A DNA stretch of 64,000 nt from Sporobacter sp963663605 (GCA_963663605.2 CAXXVF010000002.1:2170001-2234000), one strand, 5' to 3'. Counted from the stretch's first letter, positions 16,009-24,540 are shown. Numbers and translations: made by a program. The notes: generated from the sequence alone by a model not told the origin.

Positions 16009-17099
16009 ACGTTGAACCTGTACGTGACGACATCGCCGTCCTTCATGACGTAATCCTTCCCCTCCGAGCGGATCAGGCCGCGTTCCTTGGCGGCCGCCAT
16101 CGTCTTGCTGGCTTTCAGGTCCTCAAAACTGACGACCTCGGCGCGTATAAAGCCGCGTTCAAAGTCCGTGTGTATCTTTCCGGCCGCCTGCGGCGCTTTT
16201 GTTCCGTTTTTAATCGTCCATGCCCGCACTTCGTCGGCGCCGGCCGTTAGAAATGAAATGAGCCCCAGCAGGCTGTAGGAGCATTTAATCAGCCGGTCAA
16301 GGCCGGATTCATTGATGCCGAGCTCTTCTAAAAACAGCAGCTTGTCCGCATCGTCGAGCTGGGCAATCTCCTGCTCTGTCCTGGCGCAGATCGGCAGGAC
16401 CTGCGCGCCGTCTTCATCGGCATACGTCTTAACGTCATTATAATATGGATTTTTCTCATAGCCGGCAGCGAAGCTTTCTTCGTCCATATTGGCGGCAAAG
16501 ATGACCGGCTTGAGGCTTATAAGCTCCGAGGTCGAAATCAGCGCTTTGTCCTCAGGCGAGCATTCGTAGCTCCGGGCTGCGTGCCCGTTGTTAAGATGCG
16601 TCAGCAGGCCCTCGAAAACTTCTGCTTCATGCAGGAATTTCTTGTCTCCTTTAGCGGCTTTTTTTGCTTTGTCTATACGGCGCTCAACCATTTCCATGTC
16701 GGCCATGACAAGTTCGAGATTGATGATATCGATATCGCGTCTGGGATCGGCGTCCCCCTCGACATGCACCACGTCCGGATCGTCAAAGCACCGCACGACA
16801 TGGACGACGGCGTCGGTCGCGCGGATATGGCTCAGAAACTTATTGCCGAGCCCTTCACCCTTCGAAGCGCCTCTGACAAGACCCGCGATGTCAACAAACT
16901 CAATGACGGCCGGGGTATATTTTTTCGGCGTATACATATCCCGGAGGAAATCCAGCCGTTCGTCGGGGACCGTCACGACGCCGACATTCGGGTCGATCGT
17001 GCAGAACGGATAATTTGCGCTGTCCGCGCCCGCGTTTGTTATGGCGTTAAAAAGAGTGGACTTACCGACATTCGGAAGCCCTACGATGCCGAGTTTCAT
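16005..17099 (-). CDS. ychF: Redox-regulated ATPase YchF (OBG family)
   Basis: 364 aa, usual length. The P-loop GLPNVGKST is at residues 6-14, followed by DPNVGVVTVPD, FVDIAGLVRGASKGEGLGNKF (G3 region) and the ATP-selective motif NMDEESF. The C-terminal TGS domain ends GKDYVMKDGDVVTYRFNV. It binds ATP rather than GTP and associates with ribosomes. It is cotranscribed with the DUF1624 gene that overlaps it. Confidence 0.97.
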   Translation of the reverse strand: MKLGIVGLPNVGKSTLFNAITNAGADSANYPFCTIDPNVGVVTVPDERLDFLRDMYTPKKYTPAVIEFVDIAGLVRGASKGEGLGNKFLSHIRATDAVVHVVRCFDDPDVVHVEGDADPRRDIDIINLELVMADMEMVERRIDKAKKAAKGDKKFLHEAEVFEGLLTHLNNGHAARSYECSPEDKALISTSELISLKPVIFAANMDEESFAAGYEKNPYYNDVKTYADEDGAQVLPICARTEQEIAQLDDADKLLFLEELGINESGLDRLIKCSYSLLGLISFLTAGADEVRAWTIKNGTKAPQAAGKIHTDFERGFIRAEVVSFEDLKASKTMAAAKERGLIRSEGKDYVMKDGDVVTYRFNV

Positions 17100-17117
17100 A
17101 TATATTTACCTTCCTGT

Positions 17118-17957
17118 TTATTCTTTGACGATATATGCGATACCGGCAGCCCCCGGTCCGACATGCGTCCCGACGATGATGCCTATATCCGCTTTGAAAT
17201 AATCCTCGATGCCGAAAAGTCCGGAAAAATACGAGACGGTTTCCTTTAAAAACGCCGGCGCGTTGATATGGCCGAATCCCACAATATAATCCAAATCAGG
17301 CGGGTCGGCCAGCATTTGCTCGTAAATAGTGCCAAGCCCCGCTTTCAGGCCGCGCGCTTTACCGATGGATATTACTTTTCCGTCTTTAACTGAAATAAGC
17401 GGATTAATCCCCAGAAGTCCGCCGACAAATGCGGTCGTCGTGGAAATTCGGCCGCTCATTTTCAGGTATTTGAGCGTATCTATTACGGCAAACAGACGGA
17501 CGCGCTCCGCCAGAAGCCGGATCGTATCAGCGATTTCCCCGGCGGTTTTCCCCGCGTCCCGGAGGCGTACGGCCTGACGGACCAAGAGCGCCAGTTCAAA
17601 TGTGGCTACGCGCGAATCCACGACATGGACCTTCTTCTCATCGACCAGTTCACGCGACACCTCGGCCGACTGATATGTACCGGACATCTCAGAAGATATG
17701 AAAATTCCAACGACGTCGTCTCCCGCGTCAACAAACTGCTGAAACAAGAGCGTGAACTCTCCGGGCGGGACCTGAGAGGTTGTCGGGATCGTATCGGCGA
17801 CGGCCAGCTTGTCAAAAAAGTCTTTTTTCGACAAGTCTATCCCGTCCCTATAAGATTCACCGCAGAAGTGTACGGTGAGGGGAACGATCGTGATGCCGAG
17901 CGCCTTGCCTTCCTCTTGCGTGATATCGCTGGTGCTGTCTGTAACAATTCTGACCAT
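17118..17957 (-). CDS. DegV family protein (FakB-like fatty-acid-binding protein)
   Basis: 279 aa. It has the family N-terminus VRIVTDSTSDIT and the lipid-contacting TTSQVPPGEF loop, then FISSEMSGTYQSA and a C-terminal domain ending GIIVGTHVGPGAAGIAYI. DegV/FakB proteins hold a fatty acid for phosphorylation by FakA; no fakA is in the window. It has its own promoter and ends 18 bases before ychF, so it may be cotranscribed with it. Confidence 0.93.
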   Translation of the reverse strand: MVRIVTDSTSDITQEEGKALGITIVPLTVHFCGESYRDGIDLSKKDFFDKLAVADTIPTTSQVPPGEFTLLFQQFVDAGDDVVGIFISSEMSGTYQSAEVSRELVDEKKVHVVDSRVATFELALLVRQAVRLRDAGKTAGEIADTIRLLAERVRLFAVIDTLKYLKMSGRISTTTAFVGGLLGINPLISVKDGKVISIGKARGLKAGLGTIYEQMLADPPDLDYIVGFGHINAPAFLKETVSYFSGLFGIEDYFKADIGIIVGTHVGPGAAGIAYIVKE

Positions 17958-18030
17958 AATAGACTCCTTATCGTTTTATGGCGTAAAAAGCCTGTAATAG
18001 TATATGTCTTGATCAGCCCGATACAGAATG

Positions 18031-18059
18031 ATTATACGATAATTACCTCCCGAGGGCAA
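18031..18059 (-). promoter_or_regulatory. Promoter of the DegV gene
   Basis: Minus strand TTGCCC (18054-18059), 17-base spacer, TATAAT (18031-18036). Perfect -10 about 75 bases before the ATG. A second possible promoter lies further upstream (18115-18143). Confidence 0.6.
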
Positions 18060-18091
18060 TTCATTTTACAGCAAAAATGCGATATCGCCAA

Positions 18092-18107
18092 GTTAGTATA
18101 TGCTAAC
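18092..18107. promoter_or_regulatory. Near-palindromic operator-like site upstream of the DegV gene
   Basis: GTTAGTATATGCTAAC is palindromic at 14 of 16 positions. A related half-symmetric sequence, ACTAGCACATACTA, lies 10 bases further on (18117-18130), inside the spacer and -10 of the upstream promoter candidate (TTGACA at 18138-18143, TAGTCT at 18115-18120, minus strand). The pair could bind a repressor of the DegV gene; lipid-responsive control would fit the protein's family, but that is inference. Confidence 0.4.
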
Positions 18108-18237
18108 CGCATCGAGACTAGCACATACTATTCGCTTTGTCAACGACAAAACCTTAAATAAACAGCGCTTTGCTGTCCCGCCGGGAACAACGCGCCGGAA
18201 TTATGCGGCTGTTATTGAATCATTTTGATTATGCCTG

Positions 18238-18266
18238 TTGACACGGCTTACAATCCATGCTATATT
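18238..18266 (+). promoter_or_regulatory. Promoter of the GntR/ABC operon
   Basis: TTGACA (18238-18243), 17-base spacer, TATATT (18261-18266). Near-consensus sigma-A promoter about 45 bases before the TTG start of the regulator. Confidence 0.75.
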
Positions 18267-18293
18267 AACTGTACTATTACTATTAATACAGTT
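18267..18293. promoter_or_regulatory. Inverted repeat, likely GntR operator
   Basis: AACTGTA (18267-18273) and TACAGTT (18287-18293) form a 7-base inverted repeat directly after the -10 box. The position would block transcription when bound, fitting autoregulation by the GntR protein encoded next. Confidence 0.5.
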
Positions 18294-18311
18294 TGGGAGG
18301 AGGTTCAAGTT

Positions 18312-18698
18312 TTGATAAGTCTAAACTACAGGGACAAAAGGCCTATATATGAGCAGATCAAAGACAGTTTTCGTCAGCTTATTGTTACGGGAACTCTGCC
18401 AACCGGGGAAAAACTGCCTTCGGTGCGGGAGTTGGCATCCAGCCTCGCAATCAATCCCAATACGATCCAACGGGCATACCGCGAGCTTGAAGCGGAGGGA
18501 TATGTTTACTCCGCTCCCGGCAAAGGCTCTTTTGCGGCCATGAGCGAAAATGCCGGAGCCACCCGTCGCCAAAAACTTCTCATTCGCTTTGATGCGCTCG
18601 TTTCGGAACTTAAATGCCTCGGCGTCACAAACGATGAGCTGCGCGGCAGAATCAACACAACTGAATACAAGGACCATAACGGAGGTGCGCATAAATGA
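18312..18698 (+). CDS. YtrA-subfamily GntR transcriptional regulator
   Basis: 128 aa from a TTG start (18312-18314), chosen because GGGAGGAGG lies 8 bases upstream and homology begins at once (ISLNYRDKRPIYEQIKDSFR). A winged-helix GntR domain (GEKLPSVRELASSLAINPNT, then AYRELEAEGYVYS and GKGSF) is followed by a short tail without a ligand-binding domain, which is the YtrA type. Such regulators usually repress the ABC operon they precede. Its stop overlaps the ABC ATPase start (ATGA). Confidence 0.9.
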   Translation: MISLNYRDKRPIYEQIKDSFRQLIVTGTLPTGEKLPSVRELASSLAINPNTIQRAYRELEAEGYVYSAPGKGSFAAMSENAGATRRQKLLIRFDALVSELKCLGVTNDELRGRINTTEYKDHNGGAHK

Positions 18699-19588
18699 TA
18701 GAAGTAAAAAACCTTGTAAAATACTTCAACGGGACCACCGCACTGGATGGAATCGAACTCACTATCCCCGAAGGCGCGATATACGGGCTTGTCGGCCCCA
18801 ACGGCGCCGGCAAATCGACGGTCATACGCCACATAATGGGAATATACCGGCAGAACTCGGGGGAGGTGCTGATCGGCGGTATACCCGTTTTTGAAAACAT
18901 CGCCATTAAGAGAAGAATCGCTTATATCCCCGACGATATCTATTTCTTTATGCAGGCGAGCATCCGCGATATGATGCGCTTTTACCGGGGCGTCTATCCG
19001 AACTTCGATATGAACCGGTACGACAAACTCAAAGACATATTCCGTTTGGATGAAAAGCGTCCTTTAAGGCGCCTGTCCAAGGGCATGCAGAAACAAGCGG
19101 CTTTCTGGCTGGCCGTTTCACTGCGGCCTGAAATACTGATACTGGACGAGCCGGTGGATGGACTCGACCCGGTTATGCGCCGTCAGATCTGGAGCATTAT
19201 CATGGGCGATGTGGCCGAAAACGGCACGACCGTTTTGATCTCCTCCCACAACCTTCGGGAATTGGAAGACGTATGCGATCATGTGGGTATTATCAACAGG
19301 GGTAAAACGATTTTGGAACACTCACTGAGCGATCTGCAGGAACAAATCCAGAAGGTGCAAATCGTCTATCAAGAGGGCGTCGCCTTCCCTGAAGATCTGG
19401 ATGTGCTGCATACGGACGCCGCCGGAAAAATTAATACGCTCATAGTCCGTGGCGACCGCGATAAAGTGTCGGCTCTGGTCGAAGCTTCCGGCCCGCTGTT
19501 TTATGAAGTCATCCCGTTGACTCTTGAAGAAATTTTTATTTACGAATTGGGAGGCGCTGATTATGCCGTCAAAAACATTCTCCTTTAA
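18695..19588 (+). CDS. ABC transporter ATP-binding protein (YtrB-like)
   Basis: 297 aa. Walker A GPNGAGKST is at about residues 35-43, the signature LSKGMQKQ follows, with Walker B ILILDEPVDGLDP and the switch-His segment LISSHNLRELE. The C-terminal 80 residues resemble the extension of drug/antibiotic-export ATPases. Start and stop both overlap neighbours (4 bases with the regulator, 26 with the permease), so the three genes are one translationally coupled unit. Confidence 0.93.
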   Translation: MIEVKNLVKYFNGTTALDGIELTIPEGAIYGLVGPNGAGKSTVIRHIMGIYRQNSGEVLIGGIPVFENIAIKRRIAYIPDDIYFFMQASIRDMMRFYRGVYPNFDMNRYDKLKDIFRLDEKRPLRRLSKGMQKQAAFWLAVSLRPEILILDEPVDGLDPVMRRQIWSIIMGDVAENGTTVLISSHNLRELEDVCDHVGIINRGKTILEHSLSDLQEQIQKVQIVYQEGVAFPEDLDVLHTDAAGKINTLIVRGDRDKVSALVEASGPLFYEVIPLTLEEIFIYELGGADYAVKNILL

Positions 19589-21413
19589 TAAAACAGTTTT
19601 CCTTAAGAATTTGTCTCGTTTTTCGCCTTTATGGGGCCTTTACCTCGGCATATGGCTCGTTTTTCTTTCGTCGACTGTGCTGAGTGTTCTGGAGTTTGGG
19701 GAAACAACAAATTATACGGCATTGGGTATGGGCTATTTATTAATGAACGGCGGGATATCGGTATCCAACGTCATCACCGCGCTCGGTGGCCTGTCTGCCG
19801 CCATAGCGGTTTATTCCTACATGTACTCGGCTAAAAGCGCCAACATGCTCGCAAGTCTTCCCATACGCCGGGAAAGCATGATTTTGACCAGTTTTTTATC
19901 CGGTCTGGTCTGGCTTTTGGCGGCACCGGTCATCGCGCTTATCGTAACCGGCTGTATTGAAGCCGCTTTTGGCGTATTCGGCGCCGCTTATCTTTTCCAG
20001 CTGCTTTCAGTAATCGTCATGCAGACCGTTTTTTACTTTGGGCTGGCAACCTTCTGCGCCGTGCTGACGGGACACATCGTCATGTTGCCGATTTTATTTG
20101 TCGTTTTTAATCTCCTTGCATATGTGCTGGAACAATTGCTGAGTTTCTTTTTCAGCCTGATCACATACGGCCTTTCAATGACGTTCTCAAATCTCGGTCG
20201 GATCTTTTCACCTTTTGTGCGCCTGCTCACTTCATATGTCCAACTATTCGCAGACGGGTACAGCACCGGCGGCGTCACTATGTCCGAATACACATTGTTT
20301 TATGAAACAGGTATCGCCCATCTCGCCGACGGCACGCGCAGCGTGGCGGCCGTTCAATACGGCCAGTGGGGCTATTTGGCCTGTTGTTTCGCCGCCGGTA
20401 TTGCGTTTGCCGTTTTTGCCGTTTTGATCTACAGAAAACGTCAGATGGAAACAACATCCGACGTCATTGCTGTCGCTCCGCTCAGGCCGGTATTCAAATA
20501 CTGCATGACCTTCGGCTGTGCGATCGTTCTGGGATCGATCCTGTACATCCTGTTTTATAGCGGCAATCAAGAACCGCACCTCGCCGGTTTCGTTATCGCG
20601 GTGCTCTCCGGGGCTTTTATCGGTTACTTCAGCTCGGAAATGCTGCTGAGAAAATCGTTGCGGGTATTTAATAAATGGAGAGGCTTCGCCATATCCATAG
20701 TTATCATCGTTGCCGTAATAGTTACATTCGAGTTCGATCTGCTGAGATATGAAAGCAAAGTCCCCTTACCTGACAGCATAGAAACCGCAACAATTTCGGT
20801 TCAGCAGGACGATGTGTCGTTTTCCGATGCTGAAGAAGTGGCGGCCGTTATCGCGCTGCATAACTGCATTATTTCCGCCAAATCGGAAAACAAATCTTAC
20901 CCGGAAAATGTGATCAGCGCCCACAGAACGATCGACATTACATACGCTTTGAACAACGGACGGTCGCTTACACGGTCTTATTCCGTGCTGTTTACCCGCG
21001 AAAATCTGGCCGACGAATCGTCCTGCGCCGGTCAAATCGAGAACTTCTGGAACTCGGGCGACGTGCTGGTTCAGCGGATGCAGCAGCCGCTCGACAAATA
21101 CAAAGTGCAAGAAGCCTATATCAGCTGGTATTCCGGCGGCGTCCCGGACGGCATGAATCTTTCTGGCGGACAGGCGGAGGACCTGTATCGCACCTGCATT
21201 GTGCCGGATATACAAGACGCGGCGCTTGGGCAATATTCATTTCTTGAAGGATATATCGACACAGACAGCTTCTGCTCGATCACATTCGTGCTGTATACGC
21301 TCGACAGTTCCGGAGCCTATGAATATAAACATCTGGATATCCGGCCCACAGAGTATTCCGCCAGAACAAACGCATACCTGAAAACGCTCGGGATTGACGT
21401 CTCCAGCAATTGA
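19563..21413 (+). CDS. ABC transporter permease, large membrane protein
   Basis: 616 aa from the ATG at 19563 (GGGAGG eight bases upstream). It overlaps the ATPase gene by 26 bases. The N-terminal half has about six hydrophobic segments, followed by two more near residues 310-375 and a single segment around 385-405. The last 210 residues are hydrophilic and probably extracytoplasmic. It is the likely partner of the preceding ATPase; the cargo is unknown, but YtrA-controlled transporters often respond to cell-wall or membrane-active agents. Confidence 0.85.
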   Translation: MPSKTFSFNKTVFLKNLSRFSPLWGLYLGIWLVFLSSTVLSVLEFGETTNYTALGMGYLLMNGGISVSNVITALGGLSAAIAVYSYMYSAKSANMLASLPIRRESMILTSFLSGLVWLLAAPVIALIVTGCIEAAFGVFGAAYLFQLLSVIVMQTVFYFGLATFCAVLTGHIVMLPILFVVFNLLAYVLEQLLSFFFSLITYGLSMTFSNLGRIFSPFVRLLTSYVQLFADGYSTGGVTMSEYTLFYETGIAHLADGTRSVAAVQYGQWGYLACCFAAGIAFAVFAVLIYRKRQMETTSDVIAVAPLRPVFKYCMTFGCAIVLGSILYILFYSGNQEPHLAGFVIAVLSGAFIGYFSSEMLLRKSLRVFNKWRGFAISIVIIVAVIVTFEFDLLRYESKVPLPDSIETATISVQQDDVSFSDAEEVAAVIALHNCIISAKSENKSYPENVISAHRTIDITYALNNGRSLTRSYSVLFTRENLADESSCAGQIENFWNSGDVLVQRMQQPLDKYKVQEAYISWYSGGVPDGMNLSGGQAEDLYRTCIVPDIQDAALGQYSFLEGYIDTDSFCSITFVLYTLDSSGAYEYKHLDIRPTEYSARTNAYLKTLGIDVSSN

Positions 21414-21432
21414 TACGGTCCGCTGCGTAAAA

Positions 21433-21475
21433 AAAGCCGGGGAATTGAGCGTTACGTACTCAATCCCCCGGCTTT
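21433..21475. terminator. Bidirectional terminator between convergent operons
   Basis: AAAGCCGGGGAATTGAG (21433-21449) pairs with CTCAATCCCCCGGCTTT (21459-21475), 17 bases with one mismatch and a 9-base loop. A-rich and T-rich flanks on opposite sides let it serve the plus-strand ABC operon and the minus-strand sigma operon. Confidence 0.9.
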
Positions 21476-21502
21476 CAGGTTTGTTTTTGCTATAGGCCGC
21501 CT

Positions 21503-22339
21503 TTACGGCGTGTACACAACAAGCGCCGTCTCCGCGTCCGGGTTTCCCATATCGGCCGGATATCCGTTCTCCAAAAGCGCGGCTGCTGTTTCCGCCGGTA
21601 TTTCGATTTCGACCGAACCGGCTTCGGATGCCGTCTCGTCCCGACCCTCCAAAACATCAGGCAACCGGCCGTTTATATAGATAACGGCGAAATATGCTTC
21701 CAGGAGTTTTGATTCGCCTGCGTCGTTCGACTGCTCAGAGCTTGGCAAAGACGATGGCCAGTCCTGCCCTGTTCCCGGAGGGGACGACGGGCATGCCATC
21801 GTAACTTCTTCGGTAAGAGTACCGCCCGCCGCCGCCTCATCCGAATCGGAGGCTTCGCCTGCCAAAGAACAGCTGTCGCTGGCCATATCGGCCCCGAACG
21901 AATTGCTGTCGGCTTCCTCCATCATATCATACACAACGCCGCTTTCCGGTTCCGAGGCTGTCATACCCGCATCCTTGGTGCTCGCGGACCTGCCGAAAAA
22001 CTGCGGCGAGGCGATGAGCACCAGCGCCAGGCAGGCCGCCGCCGCGGCAAAAGTGATGGCAATAGTTTTTACGTGCCTTTTCTGTGTTTTATCCGGTACG
22101 ATTGTTTTTTCTTCCTCCGGCAGCTTTTTGATCGCTCCCATAACGTTGGCCGCAAAATCCTCCGGCGGTTCTTTCATAGATTCAGCCGCGGCCGCGGCAA
22201 TGTTTTTATAGGACGACAGGATAGACCTGCATGACGGACACAGCTTCAGATGCTGCTCAAGCTCATGCTTCTCACCTGCGGACAGCTCGCCGTCAATATA
22301 ACGGCTGAGCATTTCTCTAATCTGTCTGCATTCAGCCAC
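21503..22339 (-). CDS. Anti-sigma factor with zinc-finger (ZAS) domain
   Basis: 278 aa from a GTG start (22337-22339), preferred because AAGGAGGTGG is seven bases upstream and the protein then begins VAECRQIREMLSRYIDGELS. The ZAS motif His-x3-Cys-x2-Cys is seen in LEQHLKLCPSCRSIL. One membrane segment (TIAITFAAAAACLALVLIA, about residue 95-115) is followed by a Ser/Glu/Asp-rich extracytoplasmic region and a small C-terminal domain. It overlaps the sigma gene by eight bases, the usual sigma/anti-sigma pairing; the membrane anchor suggests response to envelope stress. Confidence 0.88.
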   Translation of the reverse strand: MAECRQIREMLSRYIDGELSAGEKHELEQHLKLCPSCRSILSSYKNIAAAAAESMKEPPEDFAANVMGAIKKLPEEEKTIVPDKTQKRHVKTIAITFAAAAACLALVLIASPQFFGRSASTKDAGMTASEPESGVVYDMMEEADSNSFGADMASDSCSLAGEASDSDEAAAGGTLTEEVTMACPSSPPGTGQDWPSSLPSSEQSNDAGESKLLEAYFAVIYINGRLPDVLEGRDETASEAGSVEIEIPAETAAALLENGYPADMGNPDAETALVVYTP

Positions 22340-22955
22340 GCGGATCCACCTCCTTACCAGTTTTCTGACGGCCTGCATACGAAAATGTTCCGTTCCCGTT
22401 CAATATCACAACAAGGCTTTGTCTCGCTCTCGATAAGCGTGATTTTACGGTGCCTTCATTAATCTCGAGCACTTTGGATATTTCCTCATAACTCATCCCG
22501 GTCATCTCACGCATGATCAGTATCTGACGGTGTTTTTCCGGCAGCGCATCGATGCCGCTCGATACCGCCTCGCGGAGCTCGTGCTTTTCGGCCTCGCTCG
22601 CCGGTTCATAGCGCGTGTCCGGGATCTCCAGTTCGACCGTGTCGCCGTCGTCATCGGTAAATGTAAGCGGCAGCACCGGTTTGCGTTTCTTTTTCCGGAG
22701 GAAATCGATGCATAAGTTATATGTAAGTCTATACAGCCATACCGAAAACCGGCTTTCCGCGCGGAAATTTTCAAGACCGGTATAAGCTTTGATAAAGGCT
22801 TCCTGTGAAATATCCAGCGCGTCATCTTCGTTTTTAGTCATTTTAAGAGCTAAATTATAGACCTTTTTTTGATTATCCAGCACGAGCGCCTCAAAAGCGT
22901 CCGCATAGCCGGAACGCACTTTTTCTATAATAGCTTTTTCTTCCATAGCCGTCAT
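22332..22955 (-). CDS. ECF-type RNA polymerase sigma factor
   Basis: 207 aa. Region 2 has the core-binding and -10 melting sequence DALDISQEAFIKAYTGLENF with RFSVWLYRLTYNLCIDFLR; region 4 has the helix-turn-helix LPEKHRQILIMREMTGMSY and INEGTVKSRLSRARQSL. SigW/RpoE-like. It starts four bases after dusB with TTGAGGTGA as ribosome-binding site, and overlaps its anti-sigma partner. No typical ECF promoter was recognised upstream, so transcription may come from dusB. Confidence 0.95.
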   Translation of the reverse strand: MTAMEEKAIIEKVRSGYADAFEALVLDNQKKVYNLALKMTKNEDDALDISQEAFIKAYTGLENFRAESRFSVWLYRLTYNLCIDFLRKKKRKPVLPLTFTDDDGDTVELEIPDTRYEPASEAEKHELREAVSSGIDALPEKHRQILIMREMTGMSYEEISKVLEINEGTVKSRLSRARQSLVVILNGNGTFSYAGRQKTGKEVDPRG

Positions 22956-22959
22956 GGTC

Positions 22960-23928
22960 TCACCTCAACTCTCTCTTGATCGTTTCGCCGATCATAAAAA
23001 TATCATCCATCGTTTCGATTTTTGATATCTTTTCCCTGAAATATCCGGCGTAACGCACACCTTTTAAATACCACGCAAAGTGTTTTCTAGCTTCCAGGCA
23101 CGCAATTTTTTCGCCTTTATACTGCCGGGCAAGCTCAAACTGCTCCAGGGCCGTATCGACCCGTTCGGTAATTGACGGGCGCGGCGGCGCATCTTCCCCG
23201 TTTAACGCCGCTTTAGCTTCGGCAAATAACCAGGGGTTTCCGAACGCGCCGCGGCCGATCATCACCATATCCGCGCCGGTATATTTTAAGATCCGCACCG
23301 CGTCTTCGGCCTTGAATACATCGCCGTTTGCCAAAACCGGAATACCGACCTTCTGCTTGACCGCTTTGATAACGTCCCAGTCGGCAACGCCGGAATACAT
23401 CTGTACGCGTGTTCTGCCATGGACGGCTACGGCCGATGCGCCGGCGTCCTCAGCCATTTGGGCAAACGAAACGGCGTTGACTTTGCCCTTGTCCCAGCCC
23501 TTACGGATTTTTATGGTCACCGGGCAGCTGACTTTTTTTAATACGGCCTCAATGATCTTCATCGCTTTGTCGGGGTCTTGCATCAATGCGCTGCCGTCGC
23601 CGCTTTTAACGACCTTCCCGACAGGGCAGCCCATGTTGATATCAATGATATCGGCGCCGGATATCTCCTGCGCCAGCTTTGAAGCTTCACCCATACAGTC
23701 TATATCGCTGCCGAATATCTGCGCAACAGCCGGATGCTCGTCCGATCTCAGGCGTAAAAGCGCGCGCGTTTTACCGTCCTGATAAACGAGCGCCTTTGCG
23801 CTGACCATTTCGGTATACGTGAGTCCCGCGCCGAAACGGCGGCAGACAGTGCGGAACGCCAGATCGCATACGCCGGCCATCGGCGCGAGCGCCAGTTTTG
23901 ATTCTATTTTGACATTGCCGATCAGCAC
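22960..23928 (-). CDS. dusB: tRNA-dihydrouridine synthase (DusB-like)
   Basis: FMN enzyme reducing uridines in tRNA D-loops. 322 aa from a GTG at 23926-23928, chosen because GGAGG is seven bases before it and the family N-terminus (IGNVKIESKLALAPMAGVCD) follows immediately. An open frame extends some 290 bases further but has no ribosome-binding site or homology. Conserved blocks are ADIIDINMGCPVGKVVKSGDGSA-type sequence (catalytic Cys in GCP), ITIKIRKGW-like and VHGRTRVQMYSG, and the FMN-phosphate block GADMVMIGRGAFGNPW. It leads an apparent dusB-sigma-anti-sigma operon. Confidence 0.93.
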   Translation of the reverse strand: MLIGNVKIESKLALAPMAGVCDLAFRTVCRRFGAGLTYTEMVSAKALVYQDGKTRALLRLRSDEHPAVAQIFGSDIDCMGEASKLAQEISGADIIDINMGCPVGKVVKSGDGSALMQDPDKAMKIIEAVLKKVSCPVTIKIRKGWDKGKVNAVSFAQMAEDAGASAVAVHGRTRVQMYSGVADWDVIKAVKQKVGIPVLANGDVFKAEDAVRILKYTGADMVMIGRGAFGNPWLFAEAKAALNGEDAPPRPSITERVDTALEQFELARQYKGEKIACLEARKHFAWYLKGVRYAGYFREKISKIETMDDIFMIGETIKRELR

Positions 23929-23986
23929 CGCGCCACCTCCGGCAGTTAGTAACTGTTTTTCCATAAAAGGCGGATAAGATTTGCGA

Positions 23987-24011
23987 GGAAATTTTTCGTC
24001 CTGCAAGGCCG
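23987..24011. repeat. Interspersed repeat fragment (shared with rpsN-rpsH spacer)
   Basis: GGAAATTTTTCGTC is joined directly to CTGCAAGGCCG. Both modules recur in the rpsN-rpsH spacer (5372-5384 and 5421-5431), there separated by 36 bases. The related GAGGATTTTTCGTC occurs inside the element at 24541-24683. They appear to be members of one dispersed repeat family. Confidence 0.55.
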
Positions 24012-24149
24012 AGGCGGAGAGCGGGCTGACGCCCGCCGACAACGAGAACACAGCAGGGCGGGAAATGGGCCGCATAGATGTCTGCTTTTTTAATGGAAGA
24101 ACAATTTTAGCTACCGTTATATTACTGAATACGGCCGGGAAAGTCAATC

Positions 24150-24182
24150 GCCGTCCGGCGCCGAAAAAAGGCGCCAAACGGC
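24150..24182 (-). terminator. Hairpin downstream of the 101-aa protein gene
   Basis: GCCGT-GGCGCC (24150-24162) pairs with GGCGCC-ACGGC (24170-24182) around a 7-base A-rich loop. It lies 24 bases beyond the minus-strand stop at 24206. There is no long U-run after it, so it may be a weak terminator. Confidence 0.4.
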
Positions 24183-24205
24183 GTTGCCGGGACGGGTATA
24201 TGTAT

Positions 24206-24511
24206 TCAATCGGCAATGATCTCCAGTTCCCGTATTTTGATGCTGTTTTTATAAACCTTGATCAAATACAGGATGTTCCCCTCGATGGGGCCGAAGGAGA
24301 ACTGCCCCTCGTCATCCGTAAACTGCCGGTCAATCAGCTTTTTTTCCTGACCTGAACGAAACAGCAGGACCAGCGCGCCCTCGACGGCCGCTCCTTCCCT
24401 GTCCCGCACCGTTCCGCACACGGCCGCGGCTTTCTCATGATCGATGTTCACGGTTGTTTCGACATGTTCGCCTTCCGACGGCTTAAAATAAAACTTGGCA
24501 ACTGAACTCAT
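24206..24511 (-). CDS. Small carboxypeptidase-regulatory-like (beta-sandwich) protein
   Basis: 101 aa from MSSVAKFYFKPSEGEHVETT; GGGAG lies nine bases before this ATG. Residues 35-95 (VCGTVRDREGAAVEGALVLL, FTDDEGQFSFGPIEGN, YLIKVYKN) match the pattern of carboxypeptidase-regulatory / transthyretin-like beta-sandwich folds, with the G-x-V...G-x-P-x-x-G-A and T-D-x-x-G-x-F-x-F signatures. There is no signal peptide, so it is probably cytoplasmic. Function unknown. It has no close neighbour on the same strand except dusB 277 bases downstream. Confidence 0.65.
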   Translation of the reverse strand: MSSVAKFYFKPSEGEHVETTVNIDHEKAAAVCGTVRDREGAAVEGALVLLFRSGQEKKLIDRQFTDDEGQFSFGPIEGNILYLIKVYKNSIKIRELEIIAD

Positions 24512-24540
24512 TATTCTCAACTCCCTGTAAAGCAGCCGAT

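Larger units (their letters stand above)
23929..24205 (-). other. Spacer upstream of dusB with repeat modules
   Basis: 277 bases without a gene. It contains the palindrome CAGTTAGTAACTG (23943-23955), the repeat modules GGAAATTTTTCGTC (23987-24000) and CTGCAAGGCCG (24001-24011), and a GC hairpin GCGGGC/GCCCGC (24021-24036). No clear promoter was seen. Confidence 0.5.

Noticed and set aside
23929..24216. N-terminal extension of dusB to 418 aa
   Set aside because: The extension lacks a ribosome-binding site, shows no Dus homology and runs through a repeat module. A GTG with GGAGG at 23928 fits the family start.
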